DNA of 39,963 bases, from contig JAGGZK010000048.1 of NCBI GenBank assembly GCA_021162065.1, positions 1 to 39,963 on the forward strand. The letters run 5' to 3'. The position numbers and the translations under genes are program-made. The notes under the pieces are model-generated. The model did no database searches and had not been told where the DNA came from. It saw only the letters and a program-made list of their open reading frames with translations. Each line of letters begins with the position of its first letter. The first letter of the stretch is position 1. The stretch comes from Thermoplasmata archaeon (GTDB taxonomy: Archaea; Thermoplasmatota; E2; UBA202; JdFR-43). Shown piece by piece: positions 18,871 through 28,705 of this stretch.

Positions 18871-19553
18871 TTCACTCTTTTCCCTCCGGCCTCATTTCTG
18901 CAACTTTTCTGAGGAGAGTTAACAGGTTTCTTATTGAGGCGGAGCTGGATGGAGAGCGTGTTGGATGCCATCTCCACGACCCGGGCCGTCTGCCGGACAT
19001 CCTCTCGCAAAAGAGGGAAATTCTACTGCTGGAAAGGAATGGAAAAAGAAAAACAAGATATGATGTCATCGCCGCCAGGATGGGAGGAGAATGGGTATTC
19101 ATCCATTCCGGCTACCATTCCATGTTTGCGGAGAGAATTGTAGATGGCGACACATTACAAGAACTTGCCGGGTACAAAATAGCAAGGAGGGAATTTTTGT
19201 ACGGGAAAAGCAGAATAGATTTTCTTCTCTCGAATGATACCAGAGCCCTGCTGGAGGTCAAGGGATGCACTCTGGTGAGGGATGGCGTTGCCCTCTTTCC
19301 CGATGCCCCCACGGAGAGGGGAAGAAGGCATGTGATGGAGATGCTGAAGGCGATGGAGGAGGGCTATAAAACCTTCATACTTTTCCTCGTTATGAGAAAT
19401 GCTGTGAAATTTTCCCCAAACAGGGAGGTGGATGAGGGATTTGCCATTGCCCTAAAAGAGGCGGTCAGCAGAGGAACGGAGGTGATGGCAGTCCGTCTTG
19501 GATTTGATGGAAAAAATGTTTTCTACCACGGCAGGATTCCGGTGAGCATTTAA
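18864..19553 (+). CDS. sfsA: SfsA family protein
   Basis: ATFLRRVNRFLIEAELDGERVGCHLHDPGRL...LLEVKGCTLVRDGVALFPDAPTERGRRHVMEM; TTG start overlapping the ferredoxin end. Confidence 0.9.
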   Translation: MLIHSFPSGLISATFLRRVNRFLIEAELDGERVGCHLHDPGRLPDILSQKREILLLERNGKRKTRYDVIAARMGGEWVFIHSGYHSMFAERIVDGDTLQELAGYKIARREFLYGKSRIDFLLSNDTRALLEVKGCTLVRDGVALFPDAPTERGRRHVMEMLKAMEEGYKTFILFLVMRNAVKFSPNREVDEGFAIALKEAVSRGTEVMAVRLGFDGKNVFYHGRIPVSI

Positions 19554-20341
19554 TCTCTTTCCCTATACGCCACCATCTCTCTGATTAAGGCGGCCGCAAG
19601 TAATGCCGTCCTTCCGTCATCATGGGGCGGACACACCTCCACCACGTCCATTGCCACCACCCGCTTTGCCATTCTTCTCACGAAATCAAACACCTCATAC
19701 CTTGCTCCAAAGGGCTCGGGATTGCTCACACCCGGGGCATGGCATGGATCAAAGACATCCATGTCAATGCTTAGATAAATCCTTTCAAAGGGTATTTCAT
19801 CGGCCAGATTTTTTATGGATGCTACACTGTAATGTCTGAAACCAAGATTTTTCGCCTCCTTGATTTCCTCTGAAGATGCACTCCTCACTCCCGCTGCCAG
19901 TACTCTTTCCCTTCCGACCATCTCAAAAATTCTTCTTGCCGTACATGCATGGCTTTGGGGCGAGCCAAGGTAGGAGGAGCGGAAATCCATGTGGGCATCC
20001 AGTATGACAACACCGAAATCATCATCTAAAGAGGATACAAGCGGGGGAGTGATGGAATGTGCCCCTCCCATGACTATGGGTGTTTTTCCGTCCTCTATCA
20101 CCTTTTCAAGAAATTTTTTTGCTCCTTCCAGAGAAAAATTCCCCGCATCATGCATCCTTGCTATGGATAAGTCCACTCCGCTCTGGAAATGATGGCTCTC
20201 ATAATTATAACTCACATCCCTGATGGCGTTGGGTGCCCTCGCCGCTCCGCTGCGGAAGGACATCTCTTTATCCTCGAAGGGAACACCAAAAATTATATAC
20301 CTGGCTGTGCCGTAATCTTCCTCCGCATCGGCAAATTTCAT
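19550..20341 (-). CDS. speB: Agmatinase (arginase/ureohydrolase family)
   Basis: [45 protein letters not shown] metal-site motifs. Confidence 0.95.
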   Translation of the reverse strand: MKFADAEEDYGTARYIIFGVPFEDKEMSFRSGAARAPNAIRDVSYNYESHHFQSGVDLSIARMHDAGNFSLEGAKKFLEKVIEDGKTPIVMGGAHSITPPLVSSLDDDFGVVILDAHMDFRSSYLGSPQSHACTARRIFEMVGRERVLAAGVRSASSEEIKEAKNLGFRHYSVASIKNLADEIPFERIYLSIDMDVFDPCHAPGVSNPEPFGARYEVFDFVRRMAKRVVAMDVVEVCPPHDDGRTALLAAALIREMVAYRERD

Positions 20342-20721
20342 ACTCTCATTATCTTCTTTCTGCCCAGTGCCTGGATATACTCTATTTCCTTTCCTTCCTG
20401 TATCCTGTCCATGAATTCATCCGGAATCTCCATCTCGAAGGTTTCGTAGGTTTCCATATCCATCAACTGTGCTTTATTGCCCATGAGGGAAATAACCTGT
20501 GCCTGCCTCTTGTCTATTATGGGCACCGCCACCTTATGGCGAACGGGAAATATGACACTTCTCTTCTGGTTGTCGAAGATGCCTATGGCCTCTATCCTCG
20601 CCTTTGCCTCACCATGCTTCCCCGGCTTGGAGGTGGTTATGCTCACAATCTTGCATGGCTCGTCGTCTATAATCATATAGCGATTCACCTTAAGTTCTCT
20701 AACTTCAGCCATCTCCTTCAT
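20338..20721 (-). CDS. eif5A: Translation initiation factor aIF5A
   Basis: [41 protein letters not shown], hypusination loop TSKPGKHG. Confidence 0.97.
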   Translation of the reverse strand: MKEMAEVRELKVNRYMIIDDEPCKIVSITTSKPGKHGEAKARIEAIGIFDNQKRSVIFPVRHKVAVPIIDKRQAQVISLMGNKAQLMDMETYETFEMEIPDEFMDRIQEGKEIEYIQALGRKKIMRV

Positions 20722-20771
20722 CTTAGCACCACAAAAGGAATATATAACTAATAGATAAATCTTTAGATTCT

Positions 20772-21632
20772 ATGACCTGTCATTACTGTAATGAAGAGGC
20801 GGTGGCGTACTCCTATGGAAAGGGCTATTGCAGAGAGCATTTCAACATGTATTTTCGTGGCAAAGTGAGAAGTGTAATAGACAAATTTCAGATAAAGGGG
20901 AAAATAGCAGTTGCCCTTTCAGGAGGAAAGGATTCCCTTGCCCTCTTTCATGCCCTTCATTTTCTTAAAATGGATTTAATACCCTTTTACATAAATCTTG
21001 GAATCCCCTCCTATTCCCCAGCATCGGAAAAGGCATGTGAGAAAATATGCCATGACCTCGGCTACACCCTGCAAAAAATAGACCTTGCTGACTACGGCAT
21101 ATCTCTGGAGGAGCATGAAAAGCCATGCAGCGTGTGCGGCACCGTGAAGAGATATTTAATGAACAGATTTGCCCACGAGAATGGATGCAAATATGTGGCG
21201 ACGGGCCATAATCTCAGCGACATCGTTACCTTTGCCCTTCATAACCTCGCCAATGCCAACATAATGAATTTCCGTGGGAACAGGCCATTTCTTCCGGGGA
21301 GAGAAGAGTATAACATGGTGGCAAAGATAAAGCCCCTTTTTTACCTTACCGATAAAGAATGCATGAATTATACATCCATAAATAATCTGGAGTATGTGAA
21401 GGAGAAATGTCCCTTCAGCAGAGAGGCGCCGACGCTGAAAATAAAGAAATGGGTCCATGCCATGGAGGAGGAGATGCCAGGAATGATGCTCAACATGGCA
21501 AAGAGTTTCTGGCGGCTGGAAGAAAAAATGGATGACGAAATAAAACTCAACAGATGCAGCATATGCGGCTATCCTTCCTACGGCAGAATATGCAAATTCT
21601 GCAGGATTGCAGGAAGGTCAAAGGGAAAGTAG
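20772..21632 (+). CDS. TtuA/NcsA-type tRNA sulfurtransferase (ATP-pyrophosphatase)
   Basis: N-term CHYCNEEAVAYSYGKGYCREHF zinc finger, VALSGGKDSLALF PP-loop, CSVCGTVKRYLMN, ATGHNLSD, C-term CSICGYPSYGRICKFC. Confidence 0.92.
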   Translation: MTCHYCNEEAVAYSYGKGYCREHFNMYFRGKVRSVIDKFQIKGKIAVALSGGKDSLALFHALHFLKMDLIPFYINLGIPSYSPASEKACEKICHDLGYTLQKIDLADYGISLEEHEKPCSVCGTVKRYLMNRFAHENGCKYVATGHNLSDIVTFALHNLANANIMNFRGNRPFLPGREEYNMVAKIKPLFYLTDKECMNYTSINNLEYVKEKCPFSREAPTLKIKKWVHAMEEEMPGMMLNMAKSFWRLEEKMDDEIKLNRCSICGYPSYGRICKFCRIAGRSKGK

Positions 21633-22025
21633 AAGGCCGGCGATTATGGCAAGCATCACTCCTGCCGCGTTGGGAAGAGAAATCCTTTCCTTGAGAAACA
21701 GAATGCTCAGGGCGACGGTAACCACAGGATATAGGGCGGTGAAGGACGTTATTATGCTCGCCTCATGTTTCTGGAGCACGAAATACCATACAAGCGTGCC
21801 GGCAAAGCCCGCCAGGGTGGCGAAAATTATTGTCACAACTCCTCTGTTCAACTCCATTTTACCCGGCAGGGTGTAGAGCATTATAACGATGCTTATAACG
21901 GCGCCTATGAGGTAAGTATAAAACAATGCCTTCCTTATGCCTATCTCCTGAGAGCCTATTTTGAAAAGAAAGGCCCAGAGTCCCCACATCACTATTACGA
22001 CTATGGCAGCGCTTATTTCCCTCAT
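21618..22025 (-). CDS. EamA/SMR-like small membrane transporter
   Basis: 4-TM protein MREISAAIVVIVMWGLWAFLFKIGS...ALYPVVTVALSILFLKERISLPNAAGVMLAIIAGLLL. Confidence 0.8.
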   Translation of the reverse strand: MREISAAIVVIVMWGLWAFLFKIGSQEIGIRKALFYTYLIGAVISIVIMLYTLPGKMELNRGVVTIIFATLAGFAGTLVWYFVLQKHEASIITSFTALYPVVTVALSILFLKERISLPNAAGVMLAIIAGLLLSL

Positions 22026-22315
22026 TTTTTTTGCATTTCCTTTTCCATCAGTTTCTTTCTCTCCTTTGCTGTCCTGCCGGTGGCGTGGAAGAGGAACTCG
22101 TTCCATTTTTTCAACACCGCATAATCTCCCGTAACCTCTTCAGGCGGAGTTATGTCTATCATGATGCTCTTCCCCTCCAGTTTGAGATACACCTTTCCTA
22201 TGCCCTCTGCCTCAAATTCTATGCCCTCCTCCGCATTCCCCTCCACGTCAAAGTAATCTTTAAGAAGTTTGTTTATATCCGGCTTATGCCCGCGTTTTAT
22301 GGAATAGCGTCGCAT
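22022..22315 (-). CDS. DUF5611-like conserved archaeal protein
   Basis: MRRYSIKRGHKPDINKLLKDYFDVEG...ITPPEEVTGDYAVLKKWNEFLFHATGRTAKERKKLMEKE; start re-set inside the 256-aa ORF. Confidence 0.75.
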   Translation of the reverse strand: MRRYSIKRGHKPDINKLLKDYFDVEGNAEEGIEFEAEGIGKVYLKLEGKSIMIDITPPEEVTGDYAVLKKWNEFLFHATGRTAKERKKLMEKEMQKK

Positions 22316-22360
22316 GGTATTATTCAAAAAACGTTTATAAAATCTTTCTGATACAGAACA

Positions 22361-23014
22361 ATGAAGGTTGTTGTTTCCCTCGGTGGCTCCGTTCTTTCCC
22401 TTGATAACCCTGGCTACATGGCTGAGGTGGCATCTCTCATAAAAAAGGTGGCCAAGGAGATGGACATATATGTTGTGGTGGGAGGCGGGAAGACGGCAAG
22501 AAAATACATCAGTACGGCAAGGAAGTTCTGCAATGATGAGAGATATCTGGACAGGATGGGAATAATGGCCACCAGAATGAATGCCATGCTCCTCAATTCC
22601 TTCTTCAGAAAACGCATACCCCATTCCATAGAGTATGCGGCCAGAATGAAAACGCCCGTAATCATGGGCGGAACAACGCCGGGCCATTCCACCGATGCGG
22701 TGGCGGCCATGCTGGCGGCAAAAATAAAGGCATCTCACCTCATCATAGCCACTGATGTTGACGGGGTGTATGACAGGGATCCGAAAAAGCACAGGGATGC
22801 GAGGAAGATGGACAGGATTTCCATAAAAGTGCTTCGGAAAATGGCGGGCGAGGGATGGAGGGAGGCGGGCAAAAGCGCTGTTATCGATGCCATAGCGTGC
22901 AGAATTATTGAGGAGAATGCCATTCCAACCTTTGTTCTTAACGGAAAGAAACTGGAAGAGTTAGAAAATGCTATATATGGCAGAGAGTTTAATGGAACTG
23001 TGGTGGAGATATGA
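22361..23014 (+). CDS. pyrH: Uridylate kinase (archaeal type)
   Basis: MKVVVSLGGSVL, VVGGGKTARKYI, GGTTPGHSTDAVAA, ATDVDGVYDRDPK. Confidence 0.94.
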   Translation: MKVVVSLGGSVLSLDNPGYMAEVASLIKKVAKEMDIYVVVGGGKTARKYISTARKFCNDERYLDRMGIMATRMNAMLLNSFFRKRIPHSIEYAARMKTPVIMGGTTPGHSTDAVAAMLAAKIKASHLIIATDVDGVYDRDPKKHRDARKMDRISIKVLRKMAGEGWREAGKSAVIDAIACRIIEENAIPTFVLNGKKLEELENAIYGREFNGTVVEI

Positions 23015-23196
23015 TTCCTCAACACAGCCACTGTCAGATTTGCGGTAAGGCCATCAAATACGGCGAGATTGTGTGTAGCGAGAAGTGCAGGAAGGAATAT
23101 GAGGCCATAGTGAAGAAAAGAAAGATATACATCTACATAATGTATGCCGCCCTTCTGTTTCTGGTGATAATGGTTTTCATGCAACTGATGGCTTGA
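23011..23196 (+). CDS. DUF2116-like zinc-ribbon/single-TM protein
   Basis: HCQICGKAIKYGEIVCSEKCRKEYEAIVKKRK followed by one TM helix; overlaps pyrH end. Confidence 0.85.
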   Translation: MIPQHSHCQICGKAIKYGEIVCSEKCRKEYEAIVKKRKIYIYIMYAALLFLVIMVFMQLMA

Positions 23197-23232
23197 TGGG
23201 GAAAAATTTTATTCCCCTATCCATTTACAACC

Positions 23233-23778
23233 ATGAGATATGTGCTTCTGTTTGCCGTGGCAATTCTCTTCATGGCGGGATGTGTGGAGAAGGAGAAAAC
23301 CTTTGCGGTAATAAAGACAAACATGGGAACCATAAAGGCGGAACTTTATACGGAGGAAGCGCCCATAACGACGGAAAACTTCATAAAACTGGCCAACGCC
23401 CACTTCTACGACGGCCTTGTCTTTCACAGGGTGATAAAGGGTTTCGTCATTCAGGCGGGCGCCTTCTACCCCAACGGCACCTACAAGCCCAGTCCCTACG
23501 GCACCATACCTCTGGAGATAAATAAAAACCTCACACATGTTGATGGTGCTCTGGGTATGGCGAGGGCCAAGAGCCTCAACAGCGCCAGCAGCCAGTTTTA
23601 CATATGCGACGGCCCGCAGCATGGACTGGATGGAGATTATGCCGTATTCGGAAAAGTGGTGGAGGGAATGGACGTCGTCAGAGCCATTGCATCTGTGGAT
23701 ACAACGGTAAAGTATGGAATGTCCGACTGGCCCGTTCAGGATGTCATAATAGAGAGCATTACCATAGAGAAGGAATAA
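23233..23778 (+). CDS. Cyclophilin-type peptidyl-prolyl isomerase, predicted lipoprotein
   Basis: Lipobox LFMAGC; KTNMGTIKAELYTEEAPITTENFIKLANAHFYDGLVFHRVIKGFVIQAG; SQFYICDGPQHGLDGDYAVFGKVVEGMDVV. Confidence 0.93.
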   Translation: MRYVLLFAVAILFMAGCVEKEKTFAVIKTNMGTIKAELYTEEAPITTENFIKLANAHFYDGLVFHRVIKGFVIQAGAFYPNGTYKPSPYGTIPLEINKNLTHVDGALGMARAKSLNSASSQFYICDGPQHGLDGDYAVFGKVVEGMDVVRAIASVDTTVKYGMSDWPVQDVIIESITIEKE

Positions 23779-24357
23779 TCATCCACTCCTGCAGTTCAAA
23801 ACCCGCTTCTCGGTGACAATTATATCCATCCTCACATCATGTTCTTCTGCGGGTATTTCCCTCAGCACCTGAAATTCGTAGGCGAGGGCCACCTTCAAAG
23901 CATTTGTTGACGAGAGCAACCTGTCATAATAACCGCCGCCATATCCTATTCTATTTCCCCTTTCATCAAACACAATGCCGGGGACTATGATGACGTCAAC
24001 GTTTTCAACGCTCGCCCTTCTCAAAAACTCCTTTGCCGGCTCCAGAATGCCGTAGGCGCCGCTCTGCAACTCCTTCCACCTCCGTAGATGGGAGAGAAAG
24101 ATGCCGCCATTCTCATCCACCACGGGGACAAGAATTTTCTTCTTCTCCATGAACTCCCTTATGAGTCCATGGGTGTAGACTTCATTATCAAAGGAAATGT
24201 AGCATGCTATTACGCCAGCCCTCTCAAATTCCTCGAGGTTTTTCAGCCGCACCACTATTTCGTTGCTTTTCTCCAGAACCTCATAGGTGGAAAGGGACGC
24301 TCTCCTTTTTCTTATTTCCTCCCTTAAATCTTCCTTATTCAAGCCCGAGTATGTCAT
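23779..24357 (-). CDS. 5-formyltetrahydrofolate cyclo-ligase family protein
   Basis: KEDLREEIRKRRASLS...IIVPGIVFDERGNRIGYGGGYYDRLL. Confidence 0.93.
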   Translation of the reverse strand: MTYSGLNKEDLREEIRKRRASLSTYEVLEKSNEIVVRLKNLEEFERAGVIACYISFDNEVYTHGLIREFMEKKKILVPVVDENGGIFLSHLRRWKELQSGAYGILEPAKEFLRRASVENVDVIIVPGIVFDERGNRIGYGGGYYDRLLSSTNALKVALAYEFQVLREIPAEEHDVRMDIIVTEKRVLNCRSG

Positions 24358-25408
24358 TTATGAGAGCGAGCAGTCCTTTTATGTCCTGAACCTGCGTATC
24401 TCCCATATGGGCTATTCTGAAGGTCTGCTCCTTGAGTTTTCCATATCCGTTGGATATTCTCACATGGTGCTTCATCAGCTCCTCATTCAATTCCTTCACG
24501 GATATGCCTCTTGTATTCCTCACGCAGGTGAGGGTCTTTGACTCATACCCTTTCTCCGGGAATATGTCGAAGTATTTTCTCGCCCACTCCTGCACTATTC
24601 CCGCCATTTTTTCATGGCGCGCAAATCTGTTTTCCAGTCCCTCCTCATTTATTATGTAGTCCAGCTGGGCATCCAAGGCGAACATGTGGGGTATTGGGGG
24701 CGTTACCCTCGTCTGGTTCTTGAGATGGTACTTGTGCATCAACGGAAGGTTGAAGTAATAACTTCTGGGTGGCACCTCCTTTGCCCTTTCAAGCAGACGC
24801 TCGCTTATGGATGCCACCGTTATTCCCGATGGTAAAGCAAAGCATTTCTGAACGCCTGCCAGACACATGTCTATGCCAAGTTTGTCCACCTCTATCTTAA
24901 CCCCTGCCATGGCAGAAACGGCATCGACGAAGAGAAATACATCATCATACTTCCTCACCACTTCCGCTATCTCCTTCAGGGGATTCATCAGCCCGGTGGA
25001 GGTTTCGTTCAGCACCAGGGTGACAGCATCATACTCTCCCGTCTCAAGCCTCTCTTCCACCATCTCCGGTTTTATTGCCTTGTCCCACTCCACCTCCAGC
25101 ATGTCGCACGGCACACCATTCATCTTCGTGATTTCATGCCACCTCTTGGAGAAGGCGCCGTTCACCAGGTTAAGACATTTTTTCTTCACGCCATTGGTCA
25201 CCGCCGCCTCCATGGCGCCGGTGGCGGAGGATGGGAAAAGAAAGACGGGGTTCTGGGTGTAGAGCAACTTCTGAAGTTTCTCCTGAATGCTTGCATAGAG
25301 TTCGGAAAACTCCTTGGAGCGGTGATGAATCTGCGGCGTTGAAAGGGTCTGCAAAATTTCCTCTCTAACTTCCACTGGCCCGGGGGTAAACAATCTGTGA
25401 TGCCTCAT
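24335..25408 (-). CDS. Class V aminotransferase (alanine-glyoxylate/serine-pyruvate type)
   Basis: LFTPGPVEVREEILQTLSTPQIHHRSKEFSELY...LFVDAVSAMAGVKIEVDKLGIDMCLAGVQKCFALPSG. Confidence 0.92.
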   Translation of the reverse strand: MRHHRLFTPGPVEVREEILQTLSTPQIHHRSKEFSELYASIQEKLQKLLYTQNPVFLFPSSATGAMEAAVTNGVKKKCLNLVNGAFSKRWHEITKMNGVPCDMLEVEWDKAIKPEMVEERLETGEYDAVTLVLNETSTGLMNPLKEIAEVVRKYDDVFLFVDAVSAMAGVKIEVDKLGIDMCLAGVQKCFALPSGITVASISERLLERAKEVPPRSYYFNLPLMHKYHLKNQTRVTPPIPHMFALDAQLDYIINEEGLENRFARHEKMAGIVQEWARKYFDIFPEKGYESKTLTCVRNTRGISVKELNEELMKHHVRISNGYGKLKEQTFRIAHMGDTQVQDIKGLLALINDILGLE

Positions 25409-25448
25409 GGGGGGATATTGAGAAAATATACTTAAATGTTTTGAGGAA

Positions 25449-26726
25449 CTATCTCTTCCTGCACATTCCCCAGTAGAGGAGGAAGACCAGCACAAAGGTG
25501 GGTATGGATGAGCCGAGCGTGTAGCCCGCTGGTGAAAAGTAAGGAATGGAATAGCCCATTATTCCCTCCATGGCGAGAAGGATGTAAAACAGGAAGCCGA
25601 TGAGCCATATTGCCATTCCCCTGATGTTATAGCCGCGGCTGTACCAGTATTTCCCTCCTTCCTTCAGCAGCTCCTCCGCCTCATATCCCTTCTTCACAAC
25701 GAAGTAGTCGGCAATCATTATGGCCGTCAGCGAGACAAATGCGCCACCTATTAGAAGGAGAAAGCTCTCGTATTTCTCCATGGGGAGCAGCATGGCTATT
25801 ATTATGCCAAGAACCCCAACAAGAAGAATTTGCTTCCTGGCATCCGCCCCCGGCCTTACATTCTTGAAGGAGATGGCGGCAGAATATACATCCATGAAGG
25901 TGGTGGTGGCTGTGGAGAAGACGATAATCATCATCGCCGGTATCCCTATGCCATAGGAGGCGATTATCCCTATGGGATCGCTCTCCCCAATGGCGGCATT
26001 GGTCATGCTCCCTATTATGTAGAAGAGGGTACTTGAAACGAAGTAGCCGGCAAAGGTTCCCCATGAGGCTGCTCTGCTACTCTTGCTGAATCTTGAGTAG
26101 TCTGCTATGAGGGGTGCCCAGGAGAGGGGCATTGCTATGACTAAATCTAAAGCAAGCATCGCTCCGATATCGCCTGTGGCATGGTAGTGGAGGAGTTCCT
26201 CCATGGAGAATTTCTGAAGAGTCACAAATAAAAGCCATATGCTGAGAAGGAGAAGGAGGAGGGCAGAGACTTTCTCCAGTTTCTTCCATATGCCGGGATT
26301 CACAAAGGCCCATAATGTAACTATGACCCCGAGAAAGATAATCCATCCATAATAGCAGCATCCGAAAACCCTTTCCATTGCTCTTGCCCCCACGATAAGC
26401 ATGATGGCAGTCCATCCGATGAGCTGCAGGTAGTTCAGGGAGGATGGAAGAACAGAGCCCTTGATGCCCAGCGCCCCCCTCGCCACCACCATCGTGGGCA
26501 TGCCCGTTGCCGAGCCTTCCATGGCGATAAGGGCCATTATTATGTTTCCTATGATGTGCCCCGCAATTATTATCAGAATGGCGTTGAGGAGGGGCAATGC
26601 TGGAGTGAGCAGTGCGCCTGCCCAGAATTCTGCTATGCTTATGCCCGCCCCCAGCCATATGGCGAAGATGTCGAAAAAGGTGAATATTCTTTTCTTCACC
26701 GGCTCTATGGAATATCCCTCCTCCAT
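25449..26726 (-). CDS. NCS1-family permease (cytosine/purine or HMP type)
   Basis: 12-TM-like ORF; FDIFAIWLGAGISIAEFWAGALLTP...GMPTMVVARGALGIKGSVLPSSLNYLQLIGWTAIML. Confidence 0.85.
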   Translation of the reverse strand: MEEGYSIEPVKKRIFTFFDIFAIWLGAGISIAEFWAGALLTPALPLLNAILIIIAGHIIGNIIMALIAMEGSATGMPTMVVARGALGIKGSVLPSSLNYLQLIGWTAIMLIVGARAMERVFGCCYYGWIIFLGVIVTLWAFVNPGIWKKLEKVSALLLLLLSIWLLFVTLQKFSMEELLHYHATGDIGAMLALDLVIAMPLSWAPLIADYSRFSKSSRAASWGTFAGYFVSSTLFYIIGSMTNAAIGESDPIGIIASYGIGIPAMMIIVFSTATTTFMDVYSAAISFKNVRPGADARKQILLVGVLGIIIAMLLPMEKYESFLLLIGGAFVSLTAIMIADYFVVKKGYEAEELLKEGGKYWYSRGYNIRGMAIWLIGFLFYILLAMEGIMGYSIPYFSPAGYTLGSSIPTFVLVFLLYWGMCRKR

Positions 26727-26803
26727 GGGGGTAATACCTTTTATCTTAAAATTTTTTGCGGAGTGCCCATCAATTTATTTAAACTCCTTAGCATTTCAAA
26801 ATC

Positions 26804-27820
26804 ATGCAGGCAGTGATTCTGGCGGGTGGCTTCGGGACAAGACTTGCACCCCTTACCTATACAAGGGCCAAGTCCATGCTGCCCCTGCTGAACAGGCCGA
26901 TGATGGATTATATAATCGCATCCCTTCCAAAGGGAACGGAGATAATAGTGGCGGCAAATTACAAAAATGAGCAGATTCAGGAATATCTTGATTCCAACGG
27001 CATCACAGGGATAGTGAACAATGAGGAGAAGCCACTTGGAACGGCTGGGGCTGTAAAAAATGCTGAGAAATACATAGACGGCAATTTCCTCGTGCTCAAC
27101 AGCGATATCATCTCTTCGCTCAACATGAGAAAGTTCATACAGTATCATGGGAGCAAGAGGGCCATGGTGACCATTTCATTGTGGCCCGTGGAAAATGTTG
27201 AGGAGTATGGCGTGGTGGACATGAAAAAGGACGGGAGGATAACAAAGTTCGTTGAAAAGCCGCCCCGCCACGAAGCGCCCAGCAATTTGATAAATGCAGG
27301 CGCCTATTGTTTGGATTATGAAGTGCTGGATTATATCGAGGAGGGAAAATTTGTCTCCATGGAGATGGAGATTTTTCCCCGCATTCTTGAGGAGGGAAAG
27401 CCCTTTTTCGGCTATACCTTCAACGGATACTGGATTGATGTGGGGAGGCCCAGCAGTTACATAGAGGCGACGGAGATTCTTCTCATGAAGAAGGGAATGG
27501 AGAACCTTGTGGGGAAATCCGATGTGAGGGGGAGGCTTTCCAGAAGTGTCGTCGGCGATGGATGTGTAATTGATGAGAAAAGCATACTTAAATCATGCAT
27601 AATATACAACAACTGCAGGATTGGGAGAGGGGTGAGAATGGAGAACTGCATAGTGGCCGACAACTGCACAATAGAGGATGGGGCGGTTATCAAAAACACG
27701 GTGATTGGAGAGGGGGAAACCATAGAGGCGGGCAGAAAAATAGAGAATGCAAGAATATGGAGCAAGCCGTTGCCCCCTGGCTATCCAGAAAAGCAGATAG
27801 GAAATCCTGTTAGAAGGTGA
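26804..27820 (+). CDS. Sugar-nucleotide (NDP-sugar) nucleotidyltransferase with left-handed beta-helix tail
   Basis: AVILAGGFGTRLAPLTYTRAKSMLPLLNRPMMDYII; GYWIDVGRPSSYIEA; C-terminal hexapeptide-like repeats. Confidence 0.92.
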   Translation: MQAVILAGGFGTRLAPLTYTRAKSMLPLLNRPMMDYIIASLPKGTEIIVAANYKNEQIQEYLDSNGITGIVNNEEKPLGTAGAVKNAEKYIDGNFLVLNSDIISSLNMRKFIQYHGSKRAMVTISLWPVENVEEYGVVDMKKDGRITKFVEKPPRHEAPSNLINAGAYCLDYEVLDYIEEGKFVSMEMEIFPRILEEGKPFFGYTFNGYWIDVGRPSSYIEATEILLMKKGMENLVGKSDVRGRLSRSVVGDGCVIDEKSILKSCIIYNNCRIGRGVRMENCIVADNCTIEDGAVIKNTVIGEGETIEAGRKIENARIWSKPLPPGYPEKQIGNPVRR

Positions 27821-27827
27821 ACGCCAC

Positions 27828-28658
27828 ATGGAATGGTTTGTGGAGAGGCATGATGGCACGGGATTCATGGTGAGGGGGAAAAAAATTGCGGAGCATGAGG
27901 GAAAACAGAAAATAGAGATTTTCGACACCTCCCTCGGAAAGATGCTTGTAATAGACGGCAAGATACAGCTCACGGAGGCGGATGAATTCTTTTATCATGA
28001 AATGCTGGTGCATGTCCCCATGATGATGCATTCTTCCCCTAAAAAGGTGCTGATAATAGGGGGTGGCGATGGAGGGACGGCCAGAGAGGTGCTGAAGCAT
28101 GATCCGGAAATGGTAAAAATCGTGGAGATAGACAGGGCCGTGGTGGAGCTGTGCAGGAAGCATTTGCGCATAGACGACAATGCCTTCGATGATGAAAGGG
28201 TGGAAATAATCTACAGGGACGGCATGGAATTTGTGAGGGAGTGCGATGAAAGATATGATGTCATCATAGTGGATGGAAGCGATCCGGATGCGGCGAGCAT
28301 GCCCCTCGTTTCAAAGGAATTCTACTCAAAATGCGCTGAGCTATGCGATATCTTTGTGACCCAGAGCCAGTCGCCCCTGTTCCAGAAAGAGTATTTCAAT
28401 GCGGTCCTCAGAAACTCCACCTCCTTCTCATTCCGCCGCATATATCTTTCCTTCGTTCCCTCCTATCCTTCAGGCATGTGGAGCTTTTTGCTTGCCTCCG
28501 GGGAAACGTTGAAAATGGATATGGCGATAATAAAAAAACGATATGAGGAGAGGGGAATAAAAACCAGATATTATACACCCTCCATGCATCTCTCCTCCTT
28601 TGCCCTTCCTGGATGGCTGGAGGAGGTTGTGAGAAAATACGGCATCGGAGGGATATAA
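27828..28658 (+). CDS. speE: Spermidine synthase (aminopropyltransferase)
   Basis: LVIDGKIQLTEADEFFYHEMLVHVPM, VLIIGGGDGGTAREVLKH, IIVDGSDPDAASMPLVSKEFY. Confidence 0.95.
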   Translation: MEWFVERHDGTGFMVRGKKIAEHEGKQKIEIFDTSLGKMLVIDGKIQLTEADEFFYHEMLVHVPMMMHSSPKKVLIIGGGDGGTAREVLKHDPEMVKIVEIDRAVVELCRKHLRIDDNAFDDERVEIIYRDGMEFVRECDERYDVIIVDGSDPDAASMPLVSKEFYSKCAELCDIFVTQSQSPLFQKEYFNAVLRNSTSFSFRRIYLSFVPSYPSGMWSFLLASGETLKMDMAIIKKRYEERGIKTRYYTPSMHLSSFALPGWLEEVVRKYGIGGI

Positions 28659-28705
28659 GGCGATGCCCCATAGCCATTTATTTATAGCGAAAAATATTTC
28701 AATTT

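Noticed and set aside
22316-22792. N-terminal extension of the 22022-22792 minus ORF
   Set aside because: Extension is antisense to pyrH; the natural start is MRRYSIKRG at 22315.
26727-26803. TPP riboswitch upstream of the NCS1 permease
   Set aside because: Only 77 bp shared with a divergent gene and no THI-box-like CUGAGA/ACCUGA pairing seen.
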